A DNA stretch of 46,118 nt from the NCBI GenBank assembly GCA_002433075.1, contig DJHM01000030.1, forward strand, positions 179,737 to 225,854, given 5' to 3'. Positions 1-8,472 of the stretch are shown here, in pieces (the first letter of the stretch is position 1; every line of letters starts with the position of its first letter). The notes beneath the pieces are model-generated. The model did not search any database. It saw nothing but the letters and a program-made list of their open reading frames with translations, and was not told where the DNA came from. The DNA is from Latescibacteria bacterium UBA6620 (GTDB lineage: Bacteria > Latescibacterota > UBA2968). A program made the position numbers and the translations under genes.

Positions 1-1081
1 TCTCGCTCATCCACGGGAAGGGGTTCTTCGAATGATATCGCGCCGGCAGCCCGATGCGTTCCATCCGCCGGTCGGCGATGTACTGCACGTATTCGCGGAA
101 CTGCTCGGCATTCAGCCCGAGGACACCATCGGGTAGACAGTCACGTGCGTAAGCCACCTCGTACTCGAGCGACTCTTCGATCATCCTCACGATCTCTTCT
201 TCGAGCTCCGGTGTCCACACGCCCGGGTTCTCTACCTTGATTGTATTGATGAGATCGATGCCGAAGTTGAGATGCACGGTCTCGTCGCGGAGGATGTACT
301 GGAACTGCTCGCCGATCCCCGTCATCCGGTTCTGGCGATGGAACGAGAGAATCATCACGAAACCGCTGTAGAAGAAGATCCCTTCCATAATCACGTAAAA
401 CCCGACGAGGTTCTTCAAGAACTCCTGCTGCCCCTCGATCGAGTCCGTCGTGAAGTTCGGGTCCAGGACTGAGGACGTCAGGTCCATCACAAACTGGTCC
501 TTGCCCTGAATAGAGGAGACCTCCCGATACATATTGAAGACCTCACGGCCATCCAGCCCCAGCGACTCGACGATATAATGGAAAGTGTGTGTGTGAATGG
601 CCTCTTCGAAGGCCTGCCGCAGCAGATACTGCCGCGCTTCTGAATTCGTGATGTGCTTGAAAATTGCCAGAACGATGTTGTTGCCGACCAGGCTTTCGCC
701 TGTGCTGAAGAACCCCAGATTTCGCAGGATGACCTGACGCTCCGCTTCGGTCAACTGATCCGAACGCCACAACTCGATGTCCCGTTGCATCGGCACTTCC
801 GTGGGCATCCAATGATTCGCGCAACCGTTGAGGTAGTGCTCCCACGCCCACTCGTACTTGAGCGGCATCAGCTGGTTGACGTCCACGGCCGCACAATTCA
901 GCAACCGTTTGTCGTCCACGTTGATCCGTTTGCTCAGGTCGTAAGATTCACCATTCGACCCGCAGCATCCTGCCAGCGGTGTCACGGGGCCCTCGTCTCT
1001 CACATCCGGTCGGGCGGTCGTATCCACCGATCGCCTCACAGCTACCGTCGTTTCTGTGTCGCTCCAGTCAAGTCCCGCCAT
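1..1081 (-). CDS. nrdB: Ribonucleotide reductase beta subunit, class Ic type (C-terminus cut off)
   Basis: Small subunit of aerobic ribonucleotide reductase; it holds the dimetal cofactor that generates the radical used by NrdA to make dNTPs. 360 residues are visible, ending in the family's NPFPWMSE stretch, so only a short tail is missing. Metal ligands fit E129 (TGESLVGNN), E160 and H163 (EEAIHTHTF), and E267 and H270 (DETVHLNFG). The residue four after H163, where class Ia enzymes have the radical tyrosine, is F167. This is the arrangement of Chlamydia trachomatis NrdB (E89, E120, H123, F127, E227, H230), with a constant offset of 40, which implies a Mn/Fe class Ic cofactor. The ATG at 1081 is chosen because translation stays in frame from there; a G-rich stretch precedes it. 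It lies 85 bp after nrdA and is probably cotranscribed. Confidence 0.93.
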   Translation of the reverse strand, partial: MAGLDWSDTETTVAVRRSVDTTARPDVRDEGPVTPLAGCCGSNGESYDLSKRINVDDKRLLNCAAVDVNQLMPLKYEWAWEHYLNGCANHWMPTEVPMQRDIELWRSDQLTEAERQVILRNLGFFSTGESLVGNNIVLAIFKHITNSEARQYLLRQAFEEAIHTHTFHYIVESLGLDGREVFNMYREVSSIQGKDQFVMDLTSSVLDPNFTTDSIEGQQEFLKNLVGFYVIMEGIFFYSGFVMILSFHRQNRMTGIGEQFQYILRDETVHLNFGIDLINTIKVENPGVWTPELEEEIVRMIEESLEYEVAYARDCLPDGVLGLNAEQFREYVQYIADRRMERIGLPARYHSKNPFPWMSE

Positions 1082-1090
1082 TCGATTCGT

Positions 1091-1100
1091 CCCCCCCCCC
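1091..1100. repeat. C10/G10 homopolymer in the nrdB leader
   Basis: Ten C on the plus strand (ten G in the nrdB sense) followed by GGGG lie 9 bases before the nrdB start. An upstream ATG (MKADPGGG...) reads through the run and meets a TGA in the present G10 state. With G9 or G12 it would join the nrdB frame and add 11 residues. The run may serve as the ribosome-binding purine tract, may be slippage-prone, or may be miscounted. Confidence 0.75.
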
Positions 1101-1166
1101 GGGGTCAGCTTTCATCCATTGGCACTGGTATCGCGGATTCCCCTTGTGGTCTTCAGATGCAGACGG

Positions 1167-4028
1167 CTACTGACACGCCTCGCAGTCCGGATCCGTCATA
1201 TCGCACACCGCCCCGGTCACGGTCACGCGAGGCCCCTCATCCTGCTCTGGCGCCGGCGGCGAATCCTCCGAGATCTCTCTGCTGATCTGAATGTCGCTCG
1301 AAGCCGAACGGCTCTTCATCCAGCGCGGCTGAAGTCCTCGTCTGTTCACATCAACCGTCGATTTCTCGATCTGGGTTGGAGCGACCGATCGCAGGTAGTA
1401 GGTCGTCTTGAGACCTCGACGCCAGGCCAGCATATACATATCACTCAACGCCTTCCCGCTGGGCTGGGCGATGTAGAGGTTGAGTGACTGCCCCATATCC
1501 AGCCACTTCTGTCTCCGACTCGCGCACTCGATCAGCCAGATCGAATCGATCTCGAACGAAGTCTTGTAGAGTGCTTTCACGTCCTCCGGAATCCGATCGA
1601 TTTCCTGCAACGACCCATCATAGTACTTGAGGTCTTCGAGCATCTGATCGTCCCACAACCCCAGTTGCTTGAGGTCGTCGACCATAAACTGGTTGATGAT
1701 AGTGAAGTCGCCGGAAAGGTTGGCCTTGACGAACAGATTGCGATAGGTGGGTTCGATCGACTGGGTCACGCCCGCGATGTTCGAGATCGTCGCCGTAGGA
1801 GCGATCGCCATCACGTTGCTGTTTCGCATCCCGTGTCGTTTCACAGCCTCCCGCACCACATTCCAGTCGAGCGCTGCCGACTGATCGACTTCCACATCGC
1901 CCCCGCGTTCCTGGGCAAGCAAATCGAGTGTGTCGATCGGTAGCAGACCACGGTCCCACTTCGAACCGGAATACGTCGAGTAGGTGCCCCGCTCCTCCGC
2001 CAGTTCGGTGGATGCCAGAATCGCGTGGTAAGCGATGAACTCCATCGTGCGGTCCGCCAGCTCGATCGCGTCATCCGACTCGTTCGGCACTCGAAGCTGG
2101 TAGAGCAGGTCCTGGAATCCCATCAACCCCATTCCGACCGGGCGATGACGCTGATTGCTGTTCTTCGCTTCCGGTGTCGGATAGAAGTTGATGTCGATCA
2201 CATTGTCTAGCATCCGGAGCGCCGTATGAATCGTCCCGGACATCAATTCGAAATCGACACCCGCGGCCGATGTGTGCGCACCGAGATTGACCGATCCGAG
2301 ATTGCAGACCGCGGTCTCATCCACGCTCGTGTTCAGAAGAATTTCGGTGCACAGGTTCGAGCTGTGCACGACCCCGACGTGATCCTGCGGCGATCGGATA
2401 TTCGAGGGGTCCTTGAACGTGATCCAGGGGTGCCCCGTCTCGAAAACCATCGACAACATCTTCCGCCAGAGCTGCACAGCTTCGATCTGTCGATATTGGC
2501 GAAGTTCCCCAGCCTCGGCCTTACGCTCGTATTCCTCATAGCGCGATGCGAACGCCTCTCCGTAGAGATCGTGCAGATCGGGCACTTCGTCCGGGCTGAA
2601 CAGCGTCCACGGCCCGTTCTCGGACACGCGCTTCATAAAGAGATCGGGAATCCAGTTCGCCGTGTTCATATCGTGCGTGCGGCGGCGATCGTCTCCCGTG
2701 TTCTTTCGCAGCTCCAGGAAGTCTTCGACGTCCAGGTGCCAGGTCTCGAGATACGCACAGACCGCGCCTTTTCGCTTGCCGCCCTGGTTGACGGCCACCG
2801 CTGTATCGTTGATCACCTTCAGGAAGGGAACCACTCCCTGACTTCGGCCGTTAGTCCCCTCGATGTGTGCATTCGTCGCCCGGACGTTCGTCCAGTCGTT
2901 GCCCAACCCACCGGCCCACTTCGACAAGCGCGCGTTGTCCGAAACGACCTTGAAAATGTGTCCGAGATCGTCTTGCGTCGTCGAGAGGTAGCAAGAACTG
3001 AGCTGAGGGTGACGCGTGCCGGAGTTGAACAGCGTGGGCGTCGCGGAAACGAACCGGAAGGTGGAAAGAACCTCGTAGAATTCGATGGCTCGATCGTTCA
3101 TCTGATCGCCCTCGTCGACCGAGAGTCCCATCGCCACACGCATCCAGAAGAACTGAGGGGTTTCGATACGACGTTCGGACACGTGGATCAGGTAGCGATC
3201 ATATATCGTCTGCAGGCCCAGATAGCCGAAATCCAGATCCCGCTCCGGCCGAAGGGCCGCCGAAAGCGCAGGCAGATCGAAGTTGAGCAGTCTTCCGTCA
3301 AGCCGTTTGGCACGAACCCCCGCTTCGAGGTAGTCACCGAACTGCTCCCGGCAGGTGGATTCCGAGTCCTCGGCGGACGGCTTGTGCCCCAACGCGTGCC
3401 GGTAAACCACGTTCAGGAGCAGCCTTGCAGCCACCTTCCCGTAGGCGGGTTCAGCTTCCACCCGCTGTCGTGCCGCGAGGATCATCGCACGCTCGATGTC
3501 CTCGGATTTGATATTGTCATAAAGGCTTTGGTAAACCTCTTCCAGCAGATCGCTCGGCTCGCATTCCTCCAGCCCGTCGCAAGCGGCGAAGATCTCGACG
3601 CGGATCCGGGCAGGGTCCAGGGGTTCGTGCTTTCCGTCGGCCGTCTGAACGCGAAGCTTCGGTGCCTGCGGTGTCGGGGCCTCGCGCCCGCTCAGGACTC
3701 GGGCGTTCTTGTGGGCTTCGCGGTAGACGATGTAACGGCGTGCGACGGAGTAGTGCTCGGCTCGCATCAGCTGGATTTCGACTTTGTCCTGAACGCGCTC
3801 GACCTCCATCGTCTCTCCTTCGCGGAGAGAGCTCTGAACATCCGATACCACCGCATTCGTAATGTCCGAAATCTCAGACTTCACGGAGGGATCGAGGGCC
3901 ACACTCGAAGGCAATTCCGCGTCAGCGCGGAAGGCCTTCTGGATCGCATTTTCGATCCGCTCCCGGTCGAAGGGGACCGTACGGCCGTCCCGTTTCCTCA
4001 CGCTGACGTCTTGAGCGAGCTGAACCAT
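1167..4028 (-). CDS. nrdA: Ribonucleotide reductase alpha subunit with two ATP-cone domains
   Basis: Catalytic subunit of class I ribonucleotide reductase, 953 residues. Two ATP-cone regulatory domains lie at about residues 5-100 and 120-220. The barrel carries the redox cysteines C346 (SSCYLSTT) and C575 (ETAVCNLGS) and the active-site NLCTE (N558, C560, E562). The tail ends in DPDCEACQ, the C-terminal cysteine pair (C949, C952) that is re-reduced by thioredoxin. The start at 4028 is preferred over an upstream ATG at 4073 because GGAGGT sits 9 bases before it. Two cones and the length resemble the enlarged NrdA that partners class Ic NrdB in chlamydiae. nrdB follows 85 bp downstream. A likely NrdR box lies about 310 bp upstream. 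Confidence 0.97.
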   Translation of the reverse strand: MVQLAQDVSVRKRDGRTVPFDRERIENAIQKAFRADAELPSSVALDPSVKSEISDITNAVVSDVQSSLREGETMEVERVQDKVEIQLMRAEHYSVARRYIVYREAHKNARVLSGREAPTPQAPKLRVQTADGKHEPLDPARIRVEIFAACDGLEECEPSDLLEEVYQSLYDNIKSEDIERAMILAARQRVEAEPAYGKVAARLLLNVVYRHALGHKPSAEDSESTCREQFGDYLEAGVRAKRLDGRLLNFDLPALSAALRPERDLDFGYLGLQTIYDRYLIHVSERRIETPQFFWMRVAMGLSVDEGDQMNDRAIEFYEVLSTFRFVSATPTLFNSGTRHPQLSSCYLSTTQDDLGHIFKVVSDNARLSKWAGGLGNDWTNVRATNAHIEGTNGRSQGVVPFLKVINDTAVAVNQGGKRKGAVCAYLETWHLDVEDFLELRKNTGDDRRRTHDMNTANWIPDLFMKRVSENGPWTLFSPDEVPDLHDLYGEAFASRYEEYERKAEAGELRQYRQIEAVQLWRKMLSMVFETGHPWITFKDPSNIRSPQDHVGVVHSSNLCTEILLNTSVDETAVCNLGSVNLGAHTSAAGVDFELMSGTIHTALRMLDNVIDINFYPTPEAKNSNQRHRPVGMGLMGFQDLLYQLRVPNESDDAIELADRTMEFIAYHAILASTELAEERGTYSTYSGSKWDRGLLPIDTLDLLAQERGGDVEVDQSAALDWNVVREAVKRHGMRNSNVMAIAPTATISNIAGVTQSIEPTYRNLFVKANLSGDFTIINQFMVDDLKQLGLWDDQMLEDLKYYDGSLQEIDRIPEDVKALYKTSFEIDSIWLIECASRRQKWLDMGQSLNLYIAQPSGKALSDMYMLAWRRGLKTTYYLRSVAPTQIEKSTVDVNRRGLQPRWMKSRSASSDIQISREISEDSPPAPEQDEGPRVTVTGAVCDMTDPDCEACQ

Positions 4029-4572
4029 ATGAAGCTGACCTCCCTGGACACTGCGGCAAAGGGGAGCTGACATCTGTGGCGGGCACAGGATACCGGCTGG
4101 AAAGACACCCGAAAACAGCCGAGGTCTGACCGATCACGATGTGACAGAAGAATGGGGAAATGCGTGCTGCGTTACCGATTCGGGAAGGGGGAATGAGCAG
4201 TGAGGAAACTGCTGTTTCTGCCCTGAATTCGGGGTTCTGGATGCTGAAAAATCGGCTCGGGGAAGCCGAAACGCACACATCGAGGAAGTGGGCGGACAAC
4301 GCCCCAGAAGAGTGACGACCGTCACCCGCATCTCAAGCGCTCCACAGTATATTGTGGTTTGAAATTTAAGTCAACCCCAAATATTGCTATTCGACCACAT
4401 TCCGCTAAATGATTGCGTCACAACGAAATCCATCGCCCAGGGCCGAAATTCGGCGACGACCCGCAATTCGGCATGGTGAAAAACACCATCTCTTTAGTGC
4501 AGGCCGAGTCTGGAGCTTTTCGCTTTCGTTTAAGGACTCGATTTCGTTTATTGCCGCCGTTGAGCCCATCCT
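4029..4572. promoter_or_regulatory. Divergent nrdA / COG0523 intergenic region
   Basis: This is a 544 bp stretch without a convincing gene. Short open frames on the minus strand resemble no family and lack good ribosome-binding sites. It holds the NrdR-like palindrome near 4350, an AT-rich patch at 4355-4390 that is the likely core promoter area, and a small inverted repeat AGCAGT/ACTGCT at 4196-4213 in the long nrdA leader. I saw no recognisable riboswitch. Confidence 0.5.
4342..4357 (-). promoter_or_regulatory. Probable NrdR box
   Basis: The 16-base near-palindrome CCACAGTATATTGTGG closely fits the NrdR operator consensus acaCwAtATaTwGtgt. NrdR is the zinc/ATP-cone repressor of bacterial ribonucleotide reductase genes. 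NrdR boxes usually come in pairs about 31-33 bp apart; a degenerate AT-rich partner (CCCCAAATATTGCTAT) starts 33 bp away at 4375. No nrdR gene is in the window. Confidence 0.6.
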
Positions 4573-5598
4573 ATGGACGACCTTCGAGACATCCCCACGA
4601 ATCTGTTCACCGGCCTCCTCGGTGTCGGGAAAACCACCGCCATTCTCGACCTGATCCAGAGGAAATCCGCGTCCGAAAAGTGGGCGGTCCTGGTGAATGA
4701 GTTCGGGGACGTCCCGATCGACCAGGCCGTGTTCGAAGATGCGGGCGATGACACAATTTCAATTAAAGAGGTCGCTGGCGGATGTCTCTGCTGCACCGCC
4801 GGCGTCCCCCTTCAGGTAGCCCTGACCCTGCTTCTGCGCCAAACGAGACCGGACCGGTTGCTCATCGAAATGTCCGGGATGGGGCACCCCGGTTTCGTGC
4901 TTCGTTCGTTGTGGGAGGGCCGATTCGAGAACGTGGTCGATCTCAAAGCCACCCTCTGCCTCGTCGACCCCCGCGACTTCGAGGACGCCGAGATCCGAGA
5001 ATCGCAGACCTTCCAGGACCAGATTCACCTTGCAGACGTATTCGTCACCACCAAAACCGATCTGTGCGATTCCGATCTGGTCACGGAATGCGTGAACTGG
5101 GCGCGATCGTTGTTTCCACCCAAGCGGCTGGTCGTCCAGACGGAGAGGGGACGCCTTGACGCGGCCTGGCTCGACCTGGAATCCCACGCCGACCAGGCCC
5201 CTCTTTTCCATCCCGCCCACGATGAGGCCAGGGGCCACCACCACGAACCCGAAGCCGATCTCGAGATTGCGATCGGACGCCCACACCGGGCCGAAAACGA
5301 CGGGTTCGATCACCGAGCGTGCGGATGGATCTTCGACCAGGCGGAGAGTTTCGACGAAGAGCTGCTGCTCGAGTGCCTTTCCGAAGACGACGACATCGTT
5401 CGTATCAAAGGGGTCTTTCGAACCGGGGGCGAGTGGATTCTTCTCAACCGGGCGGGCGAGGAAATCGAAACGCGCCCCACAGCTTACTGCCGGGACAGTC
5501 GGGTTGAAGTCATTACCCGGGAGCGACATCCCGATTGGGCGCGACTGGAGCAACGTCTCCTAGAGTGCCGCCGCCCCCAACCCGTAGCCAGCGGATGA
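4573..5598 (+). CDS. COG0523 (CobW-type) G3E GTPase, putative metallochaperone
   Basis: A 341-residue P-loop GTPase of the G3E family. The Walker A motif is GLLGVGKTT near residue 15. The COG0523 metal-binding CxCC signature is GGCLCC near residue 74, and the nucleotide-specificity TKTD is near residue 158. A histidine-rich linker (HHHEPE, near 220) and a C-terminal CobW_C-type domain follow. Family members deliver Zn, Co, Ni or Fe to client enzymes; the substrate here cannot be read from sequence. It starts a plus-strand run whose next gene, yidD, overlaps its stop by 4 bp. No Zur-type operator or B12 riboswitch is visible upstream. The ribosome-binding site before the ATG is weak. Confidence 0.9.
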   Translation: MDDLRDIPTNLFTGLLGVGKTTAILDLIQRKSASEKWAVLVNEFGDVPIDQAVFEDAGDDTISIKEVAGGCLCCTAGVPLQVALTLLLRQTRPDRLLIEMSGMGHPGFVLRSLWEGRFENVVDLKATLCLVDPRDFEDAEIRESQTFQDQIHLADVFVTTKTDLCDSDLVTECVNWARSLFPPKRLVVQTERGRLDAAWLDLESHADQAPLFHPAHDEARGHHHEPEADLEIAIGRPHRAENDGFDHRACGWIFDQAESFDEELLLECLSEDDDIVRIKGVFRTGGEWILLNRAGEEIETRPTAYCRDSRVEVITRERHPDWARLEQRLLECRRPQPVASG

Positions 5599-5858
5599 TT
5601 GCTCTGACCAGATTCCCGAAGATCGTTTTGCGCAGCCTCGTCCTCGGTTACAGGGCGCTTCTTTCGCCGATCCTCCACACGTTGATGCCGGGGTTCGGGT
5701 GCCGATTCCATCCAACGTGCTCGGAGTACGCGTTGCAAAGCCTTGGGACGCACGGACTCTTTCGAGGAAGCTGGCTGGCACTTGGACGTCTCGCCAGATG
5801 CCACCCTTTCCACCCCGGTGGGTGTGACCCCGTTCCACCATCCACCCGTCGGAACTGA
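5595..5858 (+). CDS. yidD: Membrane protein insertion efficiency factor YidD
   Basis: An 87-residue YidD (DUF37) protein, which associates with the inner membrane and aids YidC-dependent insertion. The family core is clear: GYRALLSPIL, then PGFGCRFHPTCSEYALQSLG with its conserved cysteines, and FHPGGCDPVP near the end. The ATG at 5595 gives an ATGA overlap with the preceding GTPase gene, implying coupled translation; a longer frame upstream adds only unrelated sequence. Usual partners (rnpA, rpmH, yidC) are absent, so the gene is relocated. cysS starts 2 bp after its stop. Confidence 0.92.
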   Translation: MIALTRFPKIVLRSLVLGYRALLSPILHTLMPGFGCRFHPTCSEYALQSLGTHGLFRGSWLALGRLARCHPFHPGGCDPVPPSTRRN

Positions 5859-5860
5859 CA

Positions 5861-7390
5861 ATGGATATCCGATTCTACAACACGCTGACCCACCAGGAGC
5901 GATCCTTCGAGCCGCTGGAGCCTCCCGATATTCGAATCTACACGTGTGGGCCTACGGTCTACGACTTCTCCCACGTCGGGAACTTCCGTTCGTTCCTGTT
6001 CTCCGATCTGCTCAACCGGTTCCTCACCGCCGCCGGCTACAACGTCATCCACGCGATGAACCTGACCGATGTCGGACATATGACCGAAGACGATGTCGCC
6101 GATGGGGCGGGCGAAGATAAGATGGCCGTGGCTGCCCGGAGGCTCAAGGAGGCCAAGAAATCGGGCGCGGTCGATGCCGGCGCTGTAGAAGACCCGGACA
6201 ACCCCTACGAAGTCGCCCGATACTACGCGAAGTCATTTATCGAGGACGCAAAAAAGCTCGGGATGAAACTGGCCTGGGACTACCCGGGAAAAGTCGTCCA
6301 CGCCACAGACCACATCACCGAGATGCAGCAACTGATCCAGAAACTGGTCGAACGCGATCACGCGTACGTCGCCGAAGACGGCGTGGTTTACTTCGACGTC
6401 GGTAGTTTCCCTGAGTATGGGCGTCTGAGCGGCAATGACATCGCCAACCTCAAGGAGGGCGAGGGGGGCAGAATCTCGGCCGAGCATCAGGCGGCCAAGA
6501 AACATCCCGCCGACTTCTTCCTGTGGAAACCCGACCCCCATCACATCATGAAATGGGACTCCCCCTGGGGCGCAGGATACCCGGGGTGGCACATCGAATG
6601 TTCAGCGATGGCAATGAAAGTGCTCGAGCGTGAGGTCATCGACATCCATACGGGTGGTGAAGACAACATCTTCCCCCATCACGAATGCGAGATCGCGCAG
6701 TCCTGTGGAGTGACCGGGCACGAGGACTTTGCACGTTTCTGGATGCACCCCAGGCATCTCTTCGTCGAGGGCGAAAAGATGTCGAAGAGCAAGGGCACTT
6801 TCTACACGGTAAGCGATGTGATGGAAGGGAAGGTCACGGGGCGGCCGCTCGACCCTGGCGTCCTGCGATTCGAATTGATCAAGACGCACTATCGAGCCAA
6901 CTCCAACTTCACGGAAAAAGGCCTGCACGACTCCGCGAACACGGTGCGGAGGCTCCGGGAATTCCGACAGAACCTCTTGGCCGGTGCCGACAGTCAGGTG
7001 ACGGAAGTCGACGGCTCCCACCCTGCCGTCGAGGGTTTTCTGTCCGCTCTGGCCGACGACCTCAACATCAGCGCCGCAATGGCTGTCGTTTTCGAGTGGA
7101 TTTCCCAGCCCGTTCCGGACCCCGTCGAAGCGCTGGCCGCCTTCGACCTCATCAACGAGATCCTGAACGTGGCCCCCGTGAGCGACGCAACAGGAAAGGA
7201 AGTCGATTTACTTGTGCGCTCGAAGGATGAGAGCAAACTTGATCCCGAGGCCCTTTGCCGGGGCATCGATGAGGCGCGCGCCGCAAAGGACTACGCGACC
7301 GCCGACGCACTTCGGGACGAACTCGTCGCGCACGGCTACGAAGTTCGAACGTCGCCTCAGGGGACGACCGCTACGCGAATGCTCGCGTAG
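5861..7390 (+). CDS. cysS: Cysteinyl-tRNA synthetase
   Basis: Class I aminoacyl-tRNA synthetase that charges tRNA-Cys in the cytoplasm; 509 residues. The N-terminus YTCGPTVYDFSHVGNFRS holds the zinc-ligand cysteine and the HIGH motif (HVGN). The GYPGWHIECSAMA segment carries the second zinc cysteine and HTGGEDNIFPHHECEIAQS the remaining ligands. KMSKSKG, the ATP-binding loop, lies near residue 307. The C-terminal helical domain is full length. An insertion near residues 80-110 (after the AEDDVADG segment) is typical of the longer bacterial forms. It starts 2 bp after yidD. Confidence 0.97.
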   Translation: MDIRFYNTLTHQERSFEPLEPPDIRIYTCGPTVYDFSHVGNFRSFLFSDLLNRFLTAAGYNVIHAMNLTDVGHMTEDDVADGAGEDKMAVAARRLKEAKKSGAVDAGAVEDPDNPYEVARYYAKSFIEDAKKLGMKLAWDYPGKVVHATDHITEMQQLIQKLVERDHAYVAEDGVVYFDVGSFPEYGRLSGNDIANLKEGEGGRISAEHQAAKKHPADFFLWKPDPHHIMKWDSPWGAGYPGWHIECSAMAMKVLEREVIDIHTGGEDNIFPHHECEIAQSCGVTGHEDFARFWMHPRHLFVEGEKMSKSKGTFYTVSDVMEGKVTGRPLDPGVLRFELIKTHYRANSNFTEKGLHDSANTVRRLREFRQNLLAGADSQVTEVDGSHPAVEGFLSALADDLNISAAMAVVFEWISQPVPDPVEALAAFDLINEILNVAPVSDATGKEVDLLVRSKDESKLDPEALCRGIDEARAAKDYATADALRDELVAHGYEVRTSPQGTTATRMLA

Positions 7391-7430
7391 GCAGAACCAT
7401 AGAGATTGACTGAACCATCAGGGAGGGTGT

Positions 7431-8396
7431 TTGAAGCAGGGAAGATCCGAGGAGGGGGTCTACACGATCCTCGCAGTTCCTCATGTGGGAGGAGACAGAC
7501 GCGAGTGGGTCATCAGCAGGGCCCTGATGCAGGGAGTCAAGCTAGGATCGCTGGGCGTTTTCGTCGCCACGCTCCTGCTGGCCGTCAACTACCACATCGC
7601 CGCGCTCGACAGCATCCGCACCGAAAAACTCAGGCTGGAAAACCAGCGTCTGTCCTACGCGCTGGCAGGTGTTCAGAACCAACTGCACCAGTCTGCAGAG
7701 ACCCTCAACCACCTGTCCGACGACGACCGCAAGCTTCGCATCTGGGCAGAGATCCAGGACGTCGACAGCGACACCCGGCAGTTGGGCGTCGGAGGTGGCG
7801 AAAGCGCCAGCCCCGACTGGGCGGGTAAGGTTTCTGACCGTTCCGCAGGCGCACTCAGGCAGGCCTACGTCGACCTCGATCGGCTCAACCGGCAGTCTAA
7901 CTTCCTGGCCCGAAGCTTCAGTCAGATCGAAGTAGCCCTCACCCGCAGCGCTGTCGTACGGGATCATACCCCTTCGATTCTTCCGGTTCCCACCGACGTC
8001 GACTACTGGATTTCGTCACGCTACGGATACCGGAACGACCCTTACACGGGATGCCGGGAGTTCCACAACGGGATCGACATCGCGGGCCATCGAGGCACCC
8101 CCATCTATGCCACTGCGGATGGCATTGTTCAAAAAGTCGAGCGGGATCGTCTGATCGGATACTATGTCGCGCTCGATCACGGGCACGGAATGCGAACGGT
8201 CTACGGCCACCTTCAGGGGCTTCCCGACCTGCGCGTGGGTCAACGGGTCGAACGGGGACAGCAGATCGGCAAAATGGGCAATTCCGGCCGGTCCACCGGG
8301 CCGCACGTTCACTACACCGTCTACCAGGGTGGACGCACCAAGAACCCCACATCCTTCATCTTCAATCGTGGAACCGATCTAACTTCCGGACACTGA
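7431..8396 (+). CDS. M23-family (LytM/EnvC-type) zinc metallopeptidase, membrane anchored
   Basis: A 321-residue envelope protein probably acting on peptidoglycan or activating amidases. It has a short cytoplasmic N-terminus, one membrane helix at about residues 38-56, a periplasmic coiled coil at about 60-105, and a C-terminal M23 domain from about 190. The active-site motifs are intact: FHNGIDIAG (HxxxD), HGHGMRTVYGHL, and GPHVHYTVY (HxH). The TTG start at 7431 is chosen because GGGAGG lies 5 bases upstream. It ends the yidD-cysS run and is closed by a strong terminator shared with convergent hemB. Confidence 0.92.
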   Translation: MKQGRSEEGVYTILAVPHVGGDRREWVISRALMQGVKLGSLGVFVATLLLAVNYHIAALDSIRTEKLRLENQRLSYALAGVQNQLHQSAETLNHLSDDDRKLRIWAEIQDVDSDTRQLGVGGGESASPDWAGKVSDRSAGALRQAYVDLDRLNRQSNFLARSFSQIEVALTRSAVVRDHTPSILPVPTDVDYWISSRYGYRNDPYTGCREFHNGIDIAGHRGTPIYATADGIVQKVERDRLIGYYVALDHGHGMRTVYGHLQGLPDLRVGQRVERGQQIGKMGNSGRSTGPHVHYTVYQGGRTKNPTSFIFNRGTDLTSGH

Positions 8397-8417
8397 CTCA
8401 TCACCAGCGAAAACAAG

Positions 8418-8448
8418 AAAAGGCGGCCTGAACATCGGCCGCCTTTTT
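8418..8448. terminator. Bidirectional rho-independent terminator between the M23 gene and hemB
   Basis: AGGCGGCC and GGCCGCCT form an 8 bp GC stem around an 8-base loop, flanked by AAAA on the left and TTTTT on the right, so it can work in both directions between the convergent genes. Confidence 0.88.
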
Positions 8449-8472
8449 CCATTCGTCCCTGACCGAATGTCA

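Noticed and set aside
2226..4070. A 614-codon open frame on the plus strand opposite nrdA
   Set aside because: It is the antisense shadow of a conserved gene; GC-rich codon bias keeps it open. No family resemblance and no ribosome-binding site.
7406..7828. Overlapping open frame in the M23 peptidase region
   Set aside because: Arg/Pro-rich out-of-frame translation typical of GC-rich shadows; the M23 frame has all catalytic motifs.
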